From NCBI GenBank assembly GCA_035541895.1, contig DATKMK010000103.1, positions 33,232-97,231 of the forward strand: a stretch of 64,000 bases of DNA, written 5' to 3'. Numbering within the stretch: the first letter of the stretch is position 1; every line of letters starts with the position of its first letter. This DNA comes from DATKMK01 sp035541895. Lineage in GTDB: Bacteria > Desulfobacterota > Binatia > HRBIN30 > JACQVA1. A model generated the notes under the pieces. That model searched no databases. It was not told the DNA's origin and saw only the letters and a program-made list of their open reading frames with translations. Shown one piece after another: positions 35,660-46,400 of the stretch. A program made the position numbers and the translations under genes.

Positions 35660-35660
<1 letters not shown>
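32202..35660 (+). CDS. nxrA: Periplasmic molybdopterin oxidoreductase alpha subunit, NXR-like (type II DMSO reductase family)
   Basis: The 1152-residue catalytic subunit has a Tat signal (LTRREFLEAAAATGFG, residues 6-21), so it works in the periplasm. The N-terminal Fe-S region reads CAPNDTHNC (C66, D70, C74) with a further cysteine in RWDPRICQKG (C114). NXR-type enzymes have an aspartate where NarG uses histidine. Blocks such as SWHTDLPPGHPMVTG and GMNWITTKMPDSHWLTEARL, and the total length, recall Nitrospira/anammox nitrite oxidoreductase. NXR oxidises nitrite to nitrate using a bis-MGD molybdenum centre; relatives run in reverse or act on chlorate, selenate or hydrocarbons. The nxrA symbol marks the closest family, not a proven substrate. 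Confidence 0.75.
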
Positions 35661-36787
<1,127 letters not shown>

Positions 36788-36811
36788 CCGTGCCGACTGT
36801 GGAGAATGATC

Positions 36812-37672
36812 ATGCAGCACAAATCACTTGGGGGCATCGCGGTCGCGATCCTGTCCGTCCTGTTCGTGAGCGATCCGGCGCGTGGCGCGTCGACGTCGAG
36901 TGCTGAAGTCGTCGCGGTCCGCGCCACGCAGGTTCCCACCACGCCCGACGACGCGGCGTGGGAGAACGCGCCCGTGTTCGCCGCCGCGCTCGTGCAACAG
37001 GACATGGTCGAGCCGCGCTTGCTGCAACCATCGACCGACAAGGTTGACCTCCGCGCGCTCACCGACGGCAAGCGCATCGTGTTTCGATTGGAGTGGGCAG
37101 ACTCGACGAAAAACGATCTGCCAGGCTTAGGAAAGTTCTCCGACGCGTGTGCGGTCCAACTGCCGGTGAGCACCGGGCCCGATGTGCCCGCGCCGCAGAT
37201 GGGTGAATCGCAACGACCGGTCGAGATCACATACTGGCGGGCGTTCTGGCAATCGACGGTCGACGGTCGCGACGACTCGATCAACGCCCTGTTTCCCAAC
37301 GCGACCGTCGATCACTATCCGTTCGAAGCCGCCTCGCTGGAAACGGGCTCGCCGGCGCAGCAGGCAATGGCGAAACGCTACGCGCCCGCGCGCGCGCTCG
37401 ACAACAACATGGCGGGGCCGCGCGATCGGCCGGTGCAGGATCTGATTGCCGAAGGCCCCGGCACCATTGCGCCGGCCCCGAAGCAACTGTCCGATGGGCG
37501 CGGTGTGCGCACGCAGACCGGCTGGCGTGTGATGCTCTCGCGACCCGTGCCGGCCGGACTGGAACCGGGTCAGCGAACGCAGGTGGCGGTCGCGGTGTGG
37601 GAAGGCGCGCATCAAGAAGGCGGCAGCCGTAAAATGCGCTCGCCGTGGGTCCCACTGCTGCTGCAGAAGTGA
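36812..37672 (+). CDS. Haem-b gamma subunit, ethylbenzene dehydrogenase-related
   Basis: The 286-residue protein is read from ATG 36812 because GGAGA (36801) is correctly spaced for it and too close to ATG 36806. A signal peptide (AVAILSVLFVSDPARGA) is followed by a beta-sandwich of the type II enzyme gamma family: TPDDAAWENAPVFAAAL, DGKRIVFRLEW, then VEITYWRAFWQSTVDG. A late methionine or lysine should ligate haem b, as in EbdC, SerC and DdhC; candidates include M-rich and K residues near HQEGGSRKMRSPW. It follows beta by 24 bases. It would hand electrons on to a c-type cytochrome, probably the seven-haem protein. Confidence 0.75.
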   Translation: MQHKSLGGIAVAILSVLFVSDPARGASTSSAEVVAVRATQVPTTPDDAAWENAPVFAAALVQQDMVEPRLLQPSTDKVDLRALTDGKRIVFRLEWADSTKNDLPGLGKFSDACAVQLPVSTGPDVPAPQMGESQRPVEITYWRAFWQSTVDGRDDSINALFPNATVDHYPFEAASLETGSPAQQAMAKRYAPARALDNNMAGPRDRPVQDLIAEGPGTIAPAPKQLSDGRGVRTQTGWRVMLSRPVPAGLEPGQRTQVAVAVWEGAHQEGGSRKMRSPWVPLLLQK

Positions 37673-37696
37673 GTCGGTCGAGAAACGGAGATCGGG

Positions 37697-38329
37697 ATGA
37701 AACCGAACGATGACGTGCGCGCGTTGATCGCCGAGGCCGCGGAATGGCGACTCATCGGACTATTGCTTGAACGACCGCGCGGTGATTGGCACCGCGAGGT
37801 GGCGACGCTGTTGGAAGAGGTGCGCGATAAACCACTGCGCGCGGCTGCGACCATCGCGGTAACCAACGAGGGAGCGTATCTGCGTCTGGTAGGACCCGGC
37901 GGCGTTGTCTCGCCCCGGGAGGTTGGGCATCGATCGTTCGTGGATCCTGGCCAGTTGCTGGCGCGGCTCGCGGCCGTTTATGACGCCTTCGCGTTTCGTC
38001 CGCACGTTGAGGAGCCAGTCGATCACATTGCGGTCGAAGCCGGATTCGTCGGCTACTTGTTGCTCAAGCAAGCCTTCGCGGCCGCGAAGGGGGACCGGGA
38101 GGATGCGGCGATGATCGAGAAGGCGCGCCACGCATTCATCGCCACCCACCTCGGCGGTTTCGTCTCCGGATTCGCCACGGGCGTGGCGAGCGCCGGCGCG
38201 TCGCATCTGTCGGCCGCAGCCCGCTGTCTGGAAGCACGCGTCCCCGCGCAACCACTTCTTCCGGTGGGTCTTCCCGCGGATGATTCCGTCGACATCTGCG
38301 GGGCATGCGGAATCGGTGATTCGAAATGA
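37697..38329 (+). CDS. TorD/DmsD-type chaperone for molybdoenzyme maturation
   Basis: This 210-residue, all-helical cytoplasmic protein is of the TorD/NarJ-like family. The conserved segments are YLRLVGPGGVVSPREVGHRS (the YxxLF-type substrate-entry loop equivalent) and EEPVDHIAVEAGFVGYLLLKQ, matching the family EPxDH motif. Such chaperones bind the Tat signal of the alpha subunit and hold it for cofactor insertion. It starts 24 bases after the gamma gene with SD GAAACGGAG upstream. A Cys pair near the C-terminus (ICGACG) is unusual. The cluster seems to end here, at a convergent junction with the hemerythrin gene. Confidence 0.8.
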   Translation: MKPNDDVRALIAEAAEWRLIGLLLERPRGDWHREVATLLEEVRDKPLRAAATIAVTNEGAYLRLVGPGGVVSPREVGHRSFVDPGQLLARLAAVYDAFAFRPHVEEPVDHIAVEAGFVGYLLLKQAFAAAKGDREDAAMIEKARHAFIATHLGGFVSGFATGVASAGASHLSAAARCLEARVPAQPLLPVGLPADDSVDICGACGIGDSK

Positions 38330-38369
38330 GCCCTCTCGCGCGCTGGTGAGCGGTGCGCGCCCGAACTCG

Positions 38370-38822
38370 TCAAACCCGCTGGGCGCTGCGTCCGCCGGCT
38401 CGTTCGTTCACCTCGGCATGCTCGGCCGGACTCAAAAGACGCTGCGCCATTGGAAACAGCACATGATCTTCCTTGGCGATGTGGGCGCGCAGCAGCTCGA
38501 TCAGTTCGATCGCGTGAGCGTGCTGCGCCGCGCTGTCATCCGCACGCACGGCCGCGCAGAGGTCGGCGAGTAGTTCGCGGAACCGTGCATGCTCGGCATT
38601 CATGACTGCGAGCGGTCCGCTATCCGAGCCGATATGCCGCGCTAAAACCGGGAACAACGCCTGTTCCTCGAGGTCGAAGTGCTGGCCGACTTCGCCGGCG
38701 AGGAAACTCGCAAACCCGGCCACCGTGGCTGCCGCTCCGTTGGTCAGCGTAGACTCCACGGTGTCCAGCCGTGCCAGCACGTCCTGATGCTGAGAGCTGA
38801 GCAAGTCGATCGTTTGAGTCAT
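38370..38822 (-). CDS. Hemerythrin domain protein
   Basis: The 150-residue protein starts at the ATG at 38822 (AAGGA 7 bases upstream; an earlier in-frame start adds MTLEKKGRP and lacks an SD). The four-helix hemerythrin/HHE pattern supplies di-iron ligands: SQHQDVL (about residue 12), QHFDLEEQALF (about 50), NAEHARFREL (about 75) and AHIAKEDHVLF (about 113). Such proteins sense or scavenge O2 or NO or repair Fe-S centres (YtfE-like, but without its ScdA_N domain). It is divergent from the Crp/Fnr gene and convergent with the molybdoenzyme cluster, so protection of Fe-S enzymes against oxidative or nitrosative stress is likely. Confidence 0.85.
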   Translation of the reverse strand: MTQTIDLLSSQHQDVLARLDTVESTLTNGAAATVAGFASFLAGEVGQHFDLEEQALFPVLARHIGSDSGPLAVMNAEHARFRELLADLCAAVRADDSAAQHAHAIELIELLRAHIAKEDHVLFPMAQRLLSPAEHAEVNERAGGRSAQRV

Positions 38823-38841
38823 TGGGCGTCCTTTCTTTTCC

Positions 38842-38857
38842 AGCGTCACCGGACGCT
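38842..38857. promoter_or_regulatory. Inverted repeat in the hemerythrin-crp intergenic region
   Basis: AGCGTC-ACCG-GACGCT is a perfect 6-bp-arm palindrome 20 bases upstream of the hemerythrin ATG. It could be an operator or a hairpin in its leader. Its sequence differs from the FNR-type box nearby. Confidence 0.35.
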
Positions 38858-38901
38858 CGGATTGTTTGCGTGCGAGGCTAGGGCTTGTGGGACCATTCAG
38901 G

Positions 38902-38917
38902 TATGATGGCGATCATA
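38902..38917. promoter_or_regulatory. FNR/DNR-type palindrome beside the Crp/Fnr gene start
   Basis: TATGAT-GGCG-ATCATA is a perfect 16-base dyad with the TGAT-N4-ATCA core, 10 bases before the preferred ATG at 38927 and within the region separating the two divergent genes. Position so close to the RBS suggests negative autoregulation. Confidence 0.55.
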
Positions 38918-38926
38918 GAGGGAGTG

Positions 38927-39655
38927 ATGACGGGCATCGAGGGACTAAGGGGGTTCCGCCAGTTGCCTGCGGCGGATCGTCAAGAAATCGCGACTGCGAC
39001 GCGCGAGCAGCGCGCGACGGCGGGGCAAACACTCTTCATGGAACGTCAAGCAGCCGACAGTCTGTGGGCGGTGAAGACCGGCCTCGTGCACATCGTTCGG
39101 CACGGGCCAGAAGGACGCGAGATCGTGCTCGAAGTCATTCCACCGGGTGAGTTGTTCGGTGCGGTGGTCGCAATCGAAGATCGTCCGTATCCGGCTTCAG
39201 CGGTCGCTGCTGAGGATTCCGTCGTGTGGCGAATGCCGGCGGGACTCGCGCGCTCGCTCTGTCAAAAATATCCTACGCTGCGAGCGACGATCTTGGATCA
39301 AGTCACCAGCCGCCTGCGCGGTGCACACGAGCGGCTCCGTTCGCTGGCGCTGGAGCGCGTGGAACAACGGCTGGCGCGAATGTTGTTGACGTTGGCGGAG
39401 AAAATCGGGCAGCAAGACAACGGTGTGACCGTGCTGAGCGTGACGCGCCAAGAGTTGGCCGACATGATCGGCACCACGGTCGAATCGACGATCCGCATTA
39501 CCAGCAAGTGGCAGCAGGCGGGTATCGTGAGTTCCTCACGGCATCGCTTGGGACTCACCAATCCGTCGGCGCTGCGCACGATCGCGCATGGGCACGACGA
39601 GGCCGCGATCATCGGACCTGCTTGCGGAAAAATACGGTCGCCAAGCTCAAGATGA
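38927..39655 (+). CDS. Crp/Fnr family transcription regulator
   Basis: The 242-residue protein has a cyclic-nucleotide-type sensor barrel (GQTLFMERQAADSLWAVKTG, EIVLEVIPPGELFG) and a dimer helix about residues 110-145. Its winged helix has recognition helix TVESTIRITSKW, whose E-x3-R spacing fits TGA half-sites. There is no N-terminal cysteine cluster, so it is not an O2-sensing FNR; DNR-like NO/haem sensing or another ligand is possible. The open frame extends to 38885, but those residues are encoded by the TGAT-N4-ATCA dyad region and the homology begins at MTGIEGLRGF. Its last 47 bases overlap the convergent permease gene. It probably regulates the respiratory cluster. Confidence 0.8.
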   Translation: MTGIEGLRGFRQLPAADRQEIATATREQRATAGQTLFMERQAADSLWAVKTGLVHIVRHGPEGREIVLEVIPPGELFGAVVAIEDRPYPASAVAAEDSVVWRMPAGLARSLCQKYPTLRATILDQVTSRLRGAHERLRSLALERVEQRLARMLLTLAEKIGQQDNGVTVLSVTRQELADMIGTTVESTIRITSKWQQAGIVSSSRHRLGLTNPSALRTIAHGHDEAAIIGPACGKIRSPSSR

Positions 39656-40745
39656 CGATGCCGTAAACCAACAGCACCCCCGCTTCGTCTTTCAACTCCG
39701 CAAAGCCGGCGCCCTTGAGGAAAATGCCGCGGGCGATGGCGATGTAGTAGCGCAACGGAATGATGTAGGTGAGCTTCTGCACCAACGGCGGCATGCTCGC
39801 GATCGGGAACATGAAGCCCGAGAAGAACATGTTGGGCAGAATAACGAACTGACCGGCCATCGAGGCTTGCTGTTGCGTGTTCGAGATCGCCGAGACCACC
39901 AACCCCATTCCGAGACAGGTGAGAATGAACAGTCCGGTGAAGCCCAGGAGCAAGGGCAAGCTGCCGGCGATCGCGACCTCGAACCAGAACGTGCCCACCA
40001 GGATGACCACGGCGATGTTGATGTAGCCGAGTCCGATGAACGGGATCGCCTTGCCGAGGATCAATTCGTAAGACCGGATCGGCGTGACGATCAGTTGTTC
40101 CATCGTCCCGCGCTCTTTCTCCTTCACGATGGCGATGGCGGTCAGAATCACCAGCGATTCCATCAACAGCACGCAAATGATTCCCGGCACCATGAACTTC
40201 ACGCTGCGCAGCTCGGGGTTGAACCAGATGCGCGGCTCGACGCTGATGATCGGATGGCGCAAGACCTGCGCAGCGCCGGTTTTGTCGACCATCTGCACGT
40301 CGACGGCTTGGGTCAGCGTGATCTGTTCGAGATACGCCGAGGCGATCATCGCGGTGTTCGAGTTGCTGCCGTCGAGTGCAGCCATCACCTCGGCCGGCTG
40401 GTTGCGCTTGAGCTTGGACGCAAAGTCCGGCGGGATCGCCAGGGCGACCTTCACCTGTCCGCGATCGAGCAGTCGATTGACCGCGTTCACCCCTGTGCAG
40501 TCGGCACGCACGCGGAAGTAGCCGCTGCGTTCGAGCTGTTCGACATACGCCCGGCTCTCGGCGGTCTGGCTATAGTCGCACACCGCGAGATCGATGTTGT
40601 CGATGTCGGTCGCCACGACGTAGCCGAAGATGAACAGCTCCATCACCGGCATCAACAACACCAAGCCAAACATCCGCCGATCGCGGCGGATCTGGATGAC
40701 TTCCTTCCAGACGATCTGGACGATGCGCGCCAGCGATGCTTGCAT
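39609..40745 (-). CDS. ABC-2 type transporter permease (YbhR/YhhJ-like)
   Basis: The 378-residue inner-membrane protein starts with a cytoplasmic amphipathic segment (ARIVQIVWKEVIQIRRDRRMF) and a helix near residues 28-48. A large periplasmic domain of about 130 residues follows. Five C-terminal helices are preceded by the cytoplasmic EKERGTMEQLIVTPIRS motif typical of ABC-2 permeases (DrrB/YhhJ group). It follows its paralogue by 6 bases. Together they would form a heterodimeric exporter for drugs, lipids or polymers. The nucleotide-binding subunit and membrane-fusion protein usually linked to this pair are absent here. Confidence 0.85.
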   Translation of the reverse strand: MQASLARIVQIVWKEVIQIRRDRRMFGLVLLMPVMELFIFGYVVATDIDNIDLAVCDYSQTAESRAYVEQLERSGYFRVRADCTGVNAVNRLLDRGQVKVALAIPPDFASKLKRNQPAEVMAALDGSNSNTAMIASAYLEQITLTQAVDVQMVDKTGAAQVLRHPIISVEPRIWFNPELRSVKFMVPGIICVLLMESLVILTAIAIVKEKERGTMEQLIVTPIRSYELILGKAIPFIGLGYINIAVVILVGTFWFEVAIAGSLPLLLGFTGLFILTCLGMGLVVSAISNTQQQASMAGQFVILPNMFFSGFMFPIASMPPLVQKLTYIIPLRYYIAIARGIFLKGAGFAELKDEAGVLLVYGIVILSLATVFFRKQVR

Positions 40746-40751
40746 GCGGCA

Positions 40752-41888
40752 CTACTCCAGCTTGTCGCGAAAGCGGGTCGCGCTCAGCCACACGATGCCG
40801 CTGCCGAACAGCATGAGCAGACAGGCTTCGGGCCACAGCACGCTCAAGCCGACGCCCTTCAGATAAATCCCGCGGATCGCAGTGACGAAATAGCGCGCGG
40901 GGAAAAAGTAGCTCAGCACCTGCACCGGAATCGGCATGTTTTCGAGCGGGAAGACGAAGCCGGAGAGCAACACCGACGGCATCAGCGACATGAAGATCGC
41001 CGCCAGCATCGCGTTCTGCATGGTGTCCGCGATCGTCGAGACAAAGACGCCGACCCCCAGTGAGCTGATGAGATAAAGAATCGCGAAGATCGACAGTTGC
41101 ACCAGGCTGCCTTTGATCGGCACGTGGAACAGTAGGTAGCCCGCGGCAATGACGATGCCGAGGTCGATCAGCGCGATGATGACGTACGGAACGATCTTGC
41201 CGATCATCATCTCCAGCGGCCGGACGGGCGAGACCAGAATTTGTTCGATGGTGCCGCGTTCTTTTTCCTTCACGATGCTGAGTGCGGTGAGAATCGCGCC
41301 GACGATCATCATGATCACGGCAATCACGCCCGGCACGATGAAGTTGACGCTCTTCAGCTCCGGGTTGTACCAGACCCGACTTTTGACCTCGATCGGCGCC
41401 GTCAAGCGGCCGCTCGGGTCGGCGCGCAGCGCGATGAACTGGTTGATGATTGCCAGCGCGTAGCCTTGGGCGATGGTCGCGGTGTTGGAATCCGAGCCAT
41501 CGATCAACACCTGCACGGCGGTCGGCTCGCCCTCCCGCAAGCGATCGGCGAAGTCGCGTGGGATCACCGCCGCCGCGCGGGCGGCATCGGTGGTGAGATC
41601 GCGTTCGACGTCGCGCTCGCTGCGCGCGAAGCGCACGATCTGAAAGTAGCCGGAACGGATCATCTGCTGGGTCAGGTCGCGGCTCTCCGGCGTCTCGCTG
41701 TAGTCGAGAATCGTGAGTGGGACGTTGTCGACGTCGTAGCGAATCCCGTAGCCGTACATGATCAGCATGCTGATGGGATAGAGAAAGGTCAGAATCAGGC
41801 TGCGCCGATCGCGGAGCACGTCGATGAACTCGCGGCGCATGATCGCGCGCATGCTCCGGAGAGATTTCCGCCACCGGGACTCGAGCAT
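40752..41888 (-). CDS. ABC-2 type transporter permease (YbhS-like)
   Basis: The protein has 378 residues from ATG 41888, placed by AGGAGG 11 bases upstream. The frame is open to 41969, but those residues lack similarity to the family. Architecture is as in its partner: MRREFIDVLRDRRSLILTFLYP at the membrane entry, a periplasmic domain with DGSDSNTATIAQGYA, and then EKERGTIEQILVSPVRPLEM before the C-terminal helix bundle. The two genes are clearly paralogous and tandem. Upstream lies a gap and divergent thiD, so no ATPase is encoded beside it; the partner ATPase must be elsewhere or lost. Confidence 0.85.
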   Translation of the reverse strand: MLESRWRKSLRSMRAIMRREFIDVLRDRRSLILTFLYPISMLIMYGYGIRYDVDNVPLTILDYSETPESRDLTQQMIRSGYFQIVRFARSERDVERDLTTDAARAAAVIPRDFADRLREGEPTAVQVLIDGSDSNTATIAQGYALAIINQFIALRADPSGRLTAPIEVKSRVWYNPELKSVNFIVPGVIAVIMMIVGAILTALSIVKEKERGTIEQILVSPVRPLEMMIGKIVPYVIIALIDLGIVIAAGYLLFHVPIKGSLVQLSIFAILYLISSLGVGVFVSTIADTMQNAMLAAIFMSLMPSVLLSGFVFPLENMPIPVQVLSYFFPARYFVTAIRGIYLKGVGLSVLWPEACLLMLFGSGIVWLSATRFRDKLE

Positions 41889-42242
41889 CGTCCGCCGCGC
41901 CTCCTCATTCCGCGGGTCGGGATGAGAGACGTGATGGTGGGCAAACTCGTGGCGCAGCATCCGACCCATTCATAACGTGATTCTCCCAACTAGCCGCGAG
42001 CGTCGGCGCGAGCAAGTCGCGACGCATTCGGTCGTGCGGGTGAGCGGGGGGCCGTCGATTTCTTCCCGCCGTCCCTCCTCGAAGCGCAGCATCGCCATCT
42101 GGGCACGGCCGGATCGTGGAACCGCTTGGTTGCCCGCGGGGACTTCCTGCTCTACGCTCGTGGCAGTGAGCACTGCCCATATGCACCCTCTGAGGTTTGT
42201 ACGACGAGGACGACGACATCGCGCGGCCCGCCTACCGTACCC
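41889..42242. other. 354-base divergent intergenic region
   Basis: No gene is supported; open frames here overlap divergent starts and lack coding character. It should hold the promoters of the permease pair and thiD. A hairpin GGCAGT-GAGC-ACTGCC (42162-42177) lies about 65 bases before thiD. The conserved boxes of a TPP riboswitch are not present. Confidence 0.45.
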
Positions 42243-43043
42243 ATGATTGCGCGCGCGCTCACCATCGCCGGATCGGATTCGGGCGGCGGCGCCGGAATTC
42301 AGGCGGACCTCAAGACCTTCACGGTGTTCCGCGTATTCGGAACCAGTGCGGTGACCGCCCTCACTGCGCAGAACACTACCGGCGTCAGCGGCATCGAGCG
42401 GGTGTCACCGGCGTTTGTCCGGGCGCAGATCGATGCGGTGATGAGTGACATCGGGGCGGATGCCGTGAAGACCGGAATGCTTGCCGACGCCGCGATCGTG
42501 GAGACGGTGGCCGAGGCCGTGCGCGACTGGCGGATCGAACAGCTCGTCGTCGATCCGGTCATGATCGCGCAGCACGGCGCGCGGCTGCTGCAGGCTGACG
42601 CATCGGAAGCCTTGCTGGCGCAGTTGATTCCGTTGGCGCGGCTGGTGACGCCGAATACGCACGAGGCTGCCGCGTTGACGGGCTTGCCGGTCTCGACCGA
42701 AGCCGAGATGCGTCTCGCCGCGCGCGCCTTAATCCAACGCGGAGCACGCGCCGTGCTGCTCAAGGGCGGCCATCTCTGCGGCGGCGATGCGCTCGATGTC
42801 TTGGACGACGGTCGCGAGGTGCGGATTCTGCGGGCTCCGCGCATCGCCACGCCGCACACGCACGGCACCGGTTGCCAGCTCTCGGCGGCGATCGCCGCGA
42901 ATTTCGCGCTCGGCCGCTCACTGGCTGATGCTGTCGCCGTGGCGAAGCGCTTCATCACCGAGGCGATCGGTGGTGGACTCGCGATCGGTCGCGGAACCGG
43001 CCCGGCGAATCCGTTGGCGTGGCTGGATACGAAAAACCGGTAG
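42243..43043 (+). CDS. thiD: Hydroxymethylpyrimidine/phosphomethylpyrimidine kinase
   Basis: The 266-residue ribokinase-fold enzyme phosphorylates HMP and HMP-P in thiamine synthesis. Signature blocks are TIAGSDSGGGAGIQADLKTF (start), TALTAQNTTGV, VVDPVMIAQHGARLL, TPNTHEAAALTG and the anion-hole/catalytic GTGCQLSAAIAANFALG near residue 215. The start at 42243 matches the family; the frame extends 39 codons upstream without homology. No other thi gene is adjacent. A stand-alone thiD may serve salvage as well as synthesis. Confidence 0.95.
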   Translation: MIARALTIAGSDSGGGAGIQADLKTFTVFRVFGTSAVTALTAQNTTGVSGIERVSPAFVRAQIDAVMSDIGADAVKTGMLADAAIVETVAEAVRDWRIEQLVVDPVMIAQHGARLLQADASEALLAQLIPLARLVTPNTHEAAALTGLPVSTEAEMRLAARALIQRGARAVLLKGGHLCGGDALDVLDDGREVRILRAPRIATPHTHGTGCQLSAAIAANFALGRSLADAVAVAKRFITEAIGGGLAIGRGTGPANPLAWLDTKNR

Positions 43044-43115
43044 GTTCCAGAGGTCATAGGTCTCGAACCCTCTTCGTGCCTTTGCGCCTCAAACGGTTCT
43101 TGCTACGTTTGCTCC

Positions 43116-43436
43116 ATGCCATTCGAGATCAGTCCGAGCGACCTCAAGCGACGGCTCGAGCACGGCGATGATGTCGTGATTCTAGATGTCCGAGAGCCCG
43201 AGGAGTTGGCGATCGCCCGCCTGGATGGCGCCGTTCACATTCCGATGGGCGAAATCGCCGGGCGCTTGCACGAATTGGATCCCGACAAGGAAGTGGTCGT
43301 CATCTGTCATCACGGGATTCGCAGCGCGCAGGTCGCCGGCTTCCTCGCGCAGCGCGACTTCGCCCGCGTCGTGAATCTCACCGGCGGCATCGACGCGTGG
43401 TCGTGCACGGTCGACCCGCGTGTGCCGCGGTATTGA
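43116..43436 (+). CDS. Single-domain rhodanese-like sulfurtransferase
   Basis: This 106-residue protein is one rhodanese domain with the fold markers VVILDVREPEELAIARLDGAVHIP-like (VILDVREPEEL seen at about residue 21) and the active-site loop VVICHHGIRSAQVA, where the cysteine (about residue 65) carries persulfide. The loop CHHGIRS has six residues after Cys, the thiosulfate/sulfur-transfer class rather than phosphatase class. It is cytosolic, without signal peptide. It precedes addB by 59 bases, but functional linkage is not evident. Confidence 0.9.
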   Translation: MPFEISPSDLKRRLEHGDDVVILDVREPEELAIARLDGAVHIPMGEIAGRLHELDPDKEVVVICHHGIRSAQVAGFLAQRDFARVVNLTGGIDAWSCTVDPRVPRY

Positions 43437-43495
43437 GTGGGACGCTAGCGGCCGCGTCTGACGACTTTCCGCGGCGGGCTGGCATTGATGTGACC

Positions 43496-46400
43496 ATGGC
43501 GCCGACCCGACGATTGTTCGTGAACGGTTCGTTCGCTGTGCTTGAAGCCGCGGCGATCGAGTTGCTGCGCACCCTGCAGCGGGCGCACGCCCCCCTCGCC
43601 CCGCTCTGGGTGATCGTCCCGACAAATTTGCTGCGCCTGCAGCTCGGCCGGGCAATGGCCGCGGGCACGGCCGGCCATGCAAATCTCCGCTGCCTGACCT
43701 TGTTGGATTTGGCGCGTGAACTCGGCGAAGTGTCCCTCCTGACCTCGGGTGCGCGAGCACTTTCGGAACTGGCTGCGCTCGCGCTGATTCGCCGGCTCTT
43801 GCGCGAGCGGCCCACCGTCTACTTCGCCGCCCTCGCGGATCGGCCGGGATTACCTGCGGCGCTGCTCGCGACGTTCAACGACCTGGCCGACGGCGAAGTC
43901 GATGCACCACGTTTCTACGATTTCGCAACGGCGCTGCCGTCGGATTCAGCAAGCCGGGATCGCTTGGAAGCGGTGGCGCAGTTGTACCGGGCATATCGCG
44001 AGGAGTTGGAGCGGGTTCACCTTTACGACCGCAACGATCTATTGCTCGCCGCGGCCGAGCGCGCGCCGGTTCATCGTCCGCCCGGTGGCCAAGTGATCTT
44101 GTATGGCTTCTACGACTTCACACCGCTGCAGCGCCGGCTCGTAGCCGCGGTGGTACGCGGCAGCGACGCAATTGCCTTCATGCCGTGGGAGGAAGGGCCG
44201 CGCTTTGCCTATGCAACGCCGACGCTGACGTGGCTGCGCTCGCTGGGGTTCGCCCTCACGCTCTTGGCCGATGCGCCGGACGTAGGCAGCGACGTGGCGC
44301 GCGCACAGCGGAGGGTGTTCGATGGCCCGTCCGAGCTACCGAGTCACAGCGCCGACGGAACGCTGCGGGTGATTTCTGCACCGGGCGAAGGCCGCGAGGT
44401 ACGCGAAATCGTCCGCAAGATTCTGGAGCTCGTGCGGGTATCCGACTGGCGATTCGACGCGATCGGTGTGTTGCTGCGCGCCCGTGACCCGTACGCCGGC
44501 GAATTGATCGACTGCCTGCAGCGCTGCGGGATTCCGGTGTATTGCGAAGGCGGCCGCCCGTTGACCGATACTGCCGCCGGCCGTGCGTTGCTGCTGCTCT
44601 TGCGCGTGCTGCAAGAGGATTTCGCCCGCCCGGCAGTGATCGAGTTTGCCACGACCGCGTCGATTCCGTTCACGACCCTGATGGCCGATGGCACTCGCTG
44701 CACGCCGGCCCAGTGGGACGTCCTTTCTGCCGAGGCGGGCATCGTCGCGGGGGCGGCGCAATGGACGGACCGACTCGCCGCGCTGCGGCGGCGCTACGCG
44801 ACGCAGCAACGTGATGATGAAGAGCCCGCGCCCGGGCTCGCCGCTCGTCTCGGCGAAATCGAGCGCTGCGAGCGCTTCATCAAACGGCTCGCGACGGATC
44901 TCGCGGCAATTCCGCGGCGTGGCCCATGGCAACAGATCGTGCCGGCCCTACTCGACACATTTTCACGCTACGTCGAGCCGAGCGACACCGCCGAGCTGAT
45001 TCGCCGCACCATCGCTCCGCTTGCAACGCTGGATGACGTCGCGGGTGACGCAGCCATTGCGGACCTTGCTGCGGCCGTCATAAGCGCGCTGTCTTCCGGC
45101 AGCGAACCGGTCGGGACCTTCGGCTCGGGTGTCTTTGTCGGCGACATCATGCCGGCCCGCGGATTGTCGTTTCGTGCCGCCATCATCCCCGGACTGGTTG
45201 AACGGACCGTGCCGCGGCCGATCGCCGAGGATCCACTGTTGCGCGACGAGGAGCGCCAGCACCTCGGCGAGCGGAGCGGACTCTTCGTCGCACCCAAAGC
45301 TGCGGGCGTCGAAGAGGAACGACTCTTGTTCACGCTGATGCTGCGGAGCGCACAGGCTGCCGCGGTGTTGACCTTTCCACGACTGGACACGGTGACCGCA
45401 CGCGATCGCCTGCCGTCGCTGTTCTTGCTGCAGACGCTGACCGCGGTCGCGGGGCGGCGGGCCAGCTACCGCGAGTTCGACGAGTGGGATTGCGTTCGCC
45501 GGGTCGAGCTGTCGCGGTTGCTGCCGCCATCGCTGGATGACGCGATTGACCGGTTCGAAGCGAATCTGGTGCGCGCCGGTGCCGTGCTACAGACGGGCGA
45601 TGTTGCCGCGCTGCAAGCGCTGCTGGCATGCACCTTTTTCGCGACCGCGGTGCGTGCGGAAATGGCGCGCGGCCGCCCCGAGTTGACAACGTACGACGGC
45701 GTGTTCGTCGCCCCGATCGTGTTGCAACGCTTGAGCGCCGCCGACTGGACCCTGTCAGCGCGGCGGGTGCAAGCGTACCTTACGTGCCCGTTTCGGTTTT
45801 TTCTCGAACACATCTTGCAGATCGAAGCCCTCGACGAACCGGAGCGCATTGTCACGGTCTCGGCGCTCAGTCGCGGCAACTTGGTGCACGGGATCTTGCA
45901 CCTGTTCTATGAGCGAGCGGTCGGCGCGGATCTGGTTCCGCTGTGTGACGCGACGCGCGACCGGGCCGAAGCCCTCATGGACGACGTGGCCACGATCCGC
46001 TGTCGCGAGTTGGAGGCCGAAGGGCTCACCGGGTTGCCGCTTGCGTGGCAGCACCAACAGCGAGTGCTGCGACGGATCTTGCGCGCGTTCATTGCCGCTG
46101 AGATTGACGGCGCCGATGATTTTCTGCCCGCCCGGTTCGAGCAGCACTTCGGCGACGAGGCGGGCGCGGTCCGCGTCGAGTTGCCGGATGGCGAAATGGT
46201 TCGCCTGCGCGGCCGCATCGATCGCATGGACTTGGCGGCTGACGGTCGCGGTCGCGTGATCGACTACAAAACCAGCCGCGCGAGCGAGGTGGCGTCCGAC
46301 GTGATCGAGCCGGCGACCGTGCAGCTCCCGTTCTATCTCCACGCCGTTCGCACGCTCTTTCCCGAGCGGCGCTGGACACGCGCCGACCTGCTGTTTGTGA

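Noticed and set aside
42126..42242. TPP riboswitch upstream of thiD
   Set aside because: The region has a short hairpin but lacks the conserved CUGAGA and downstream riboswitch blocks.
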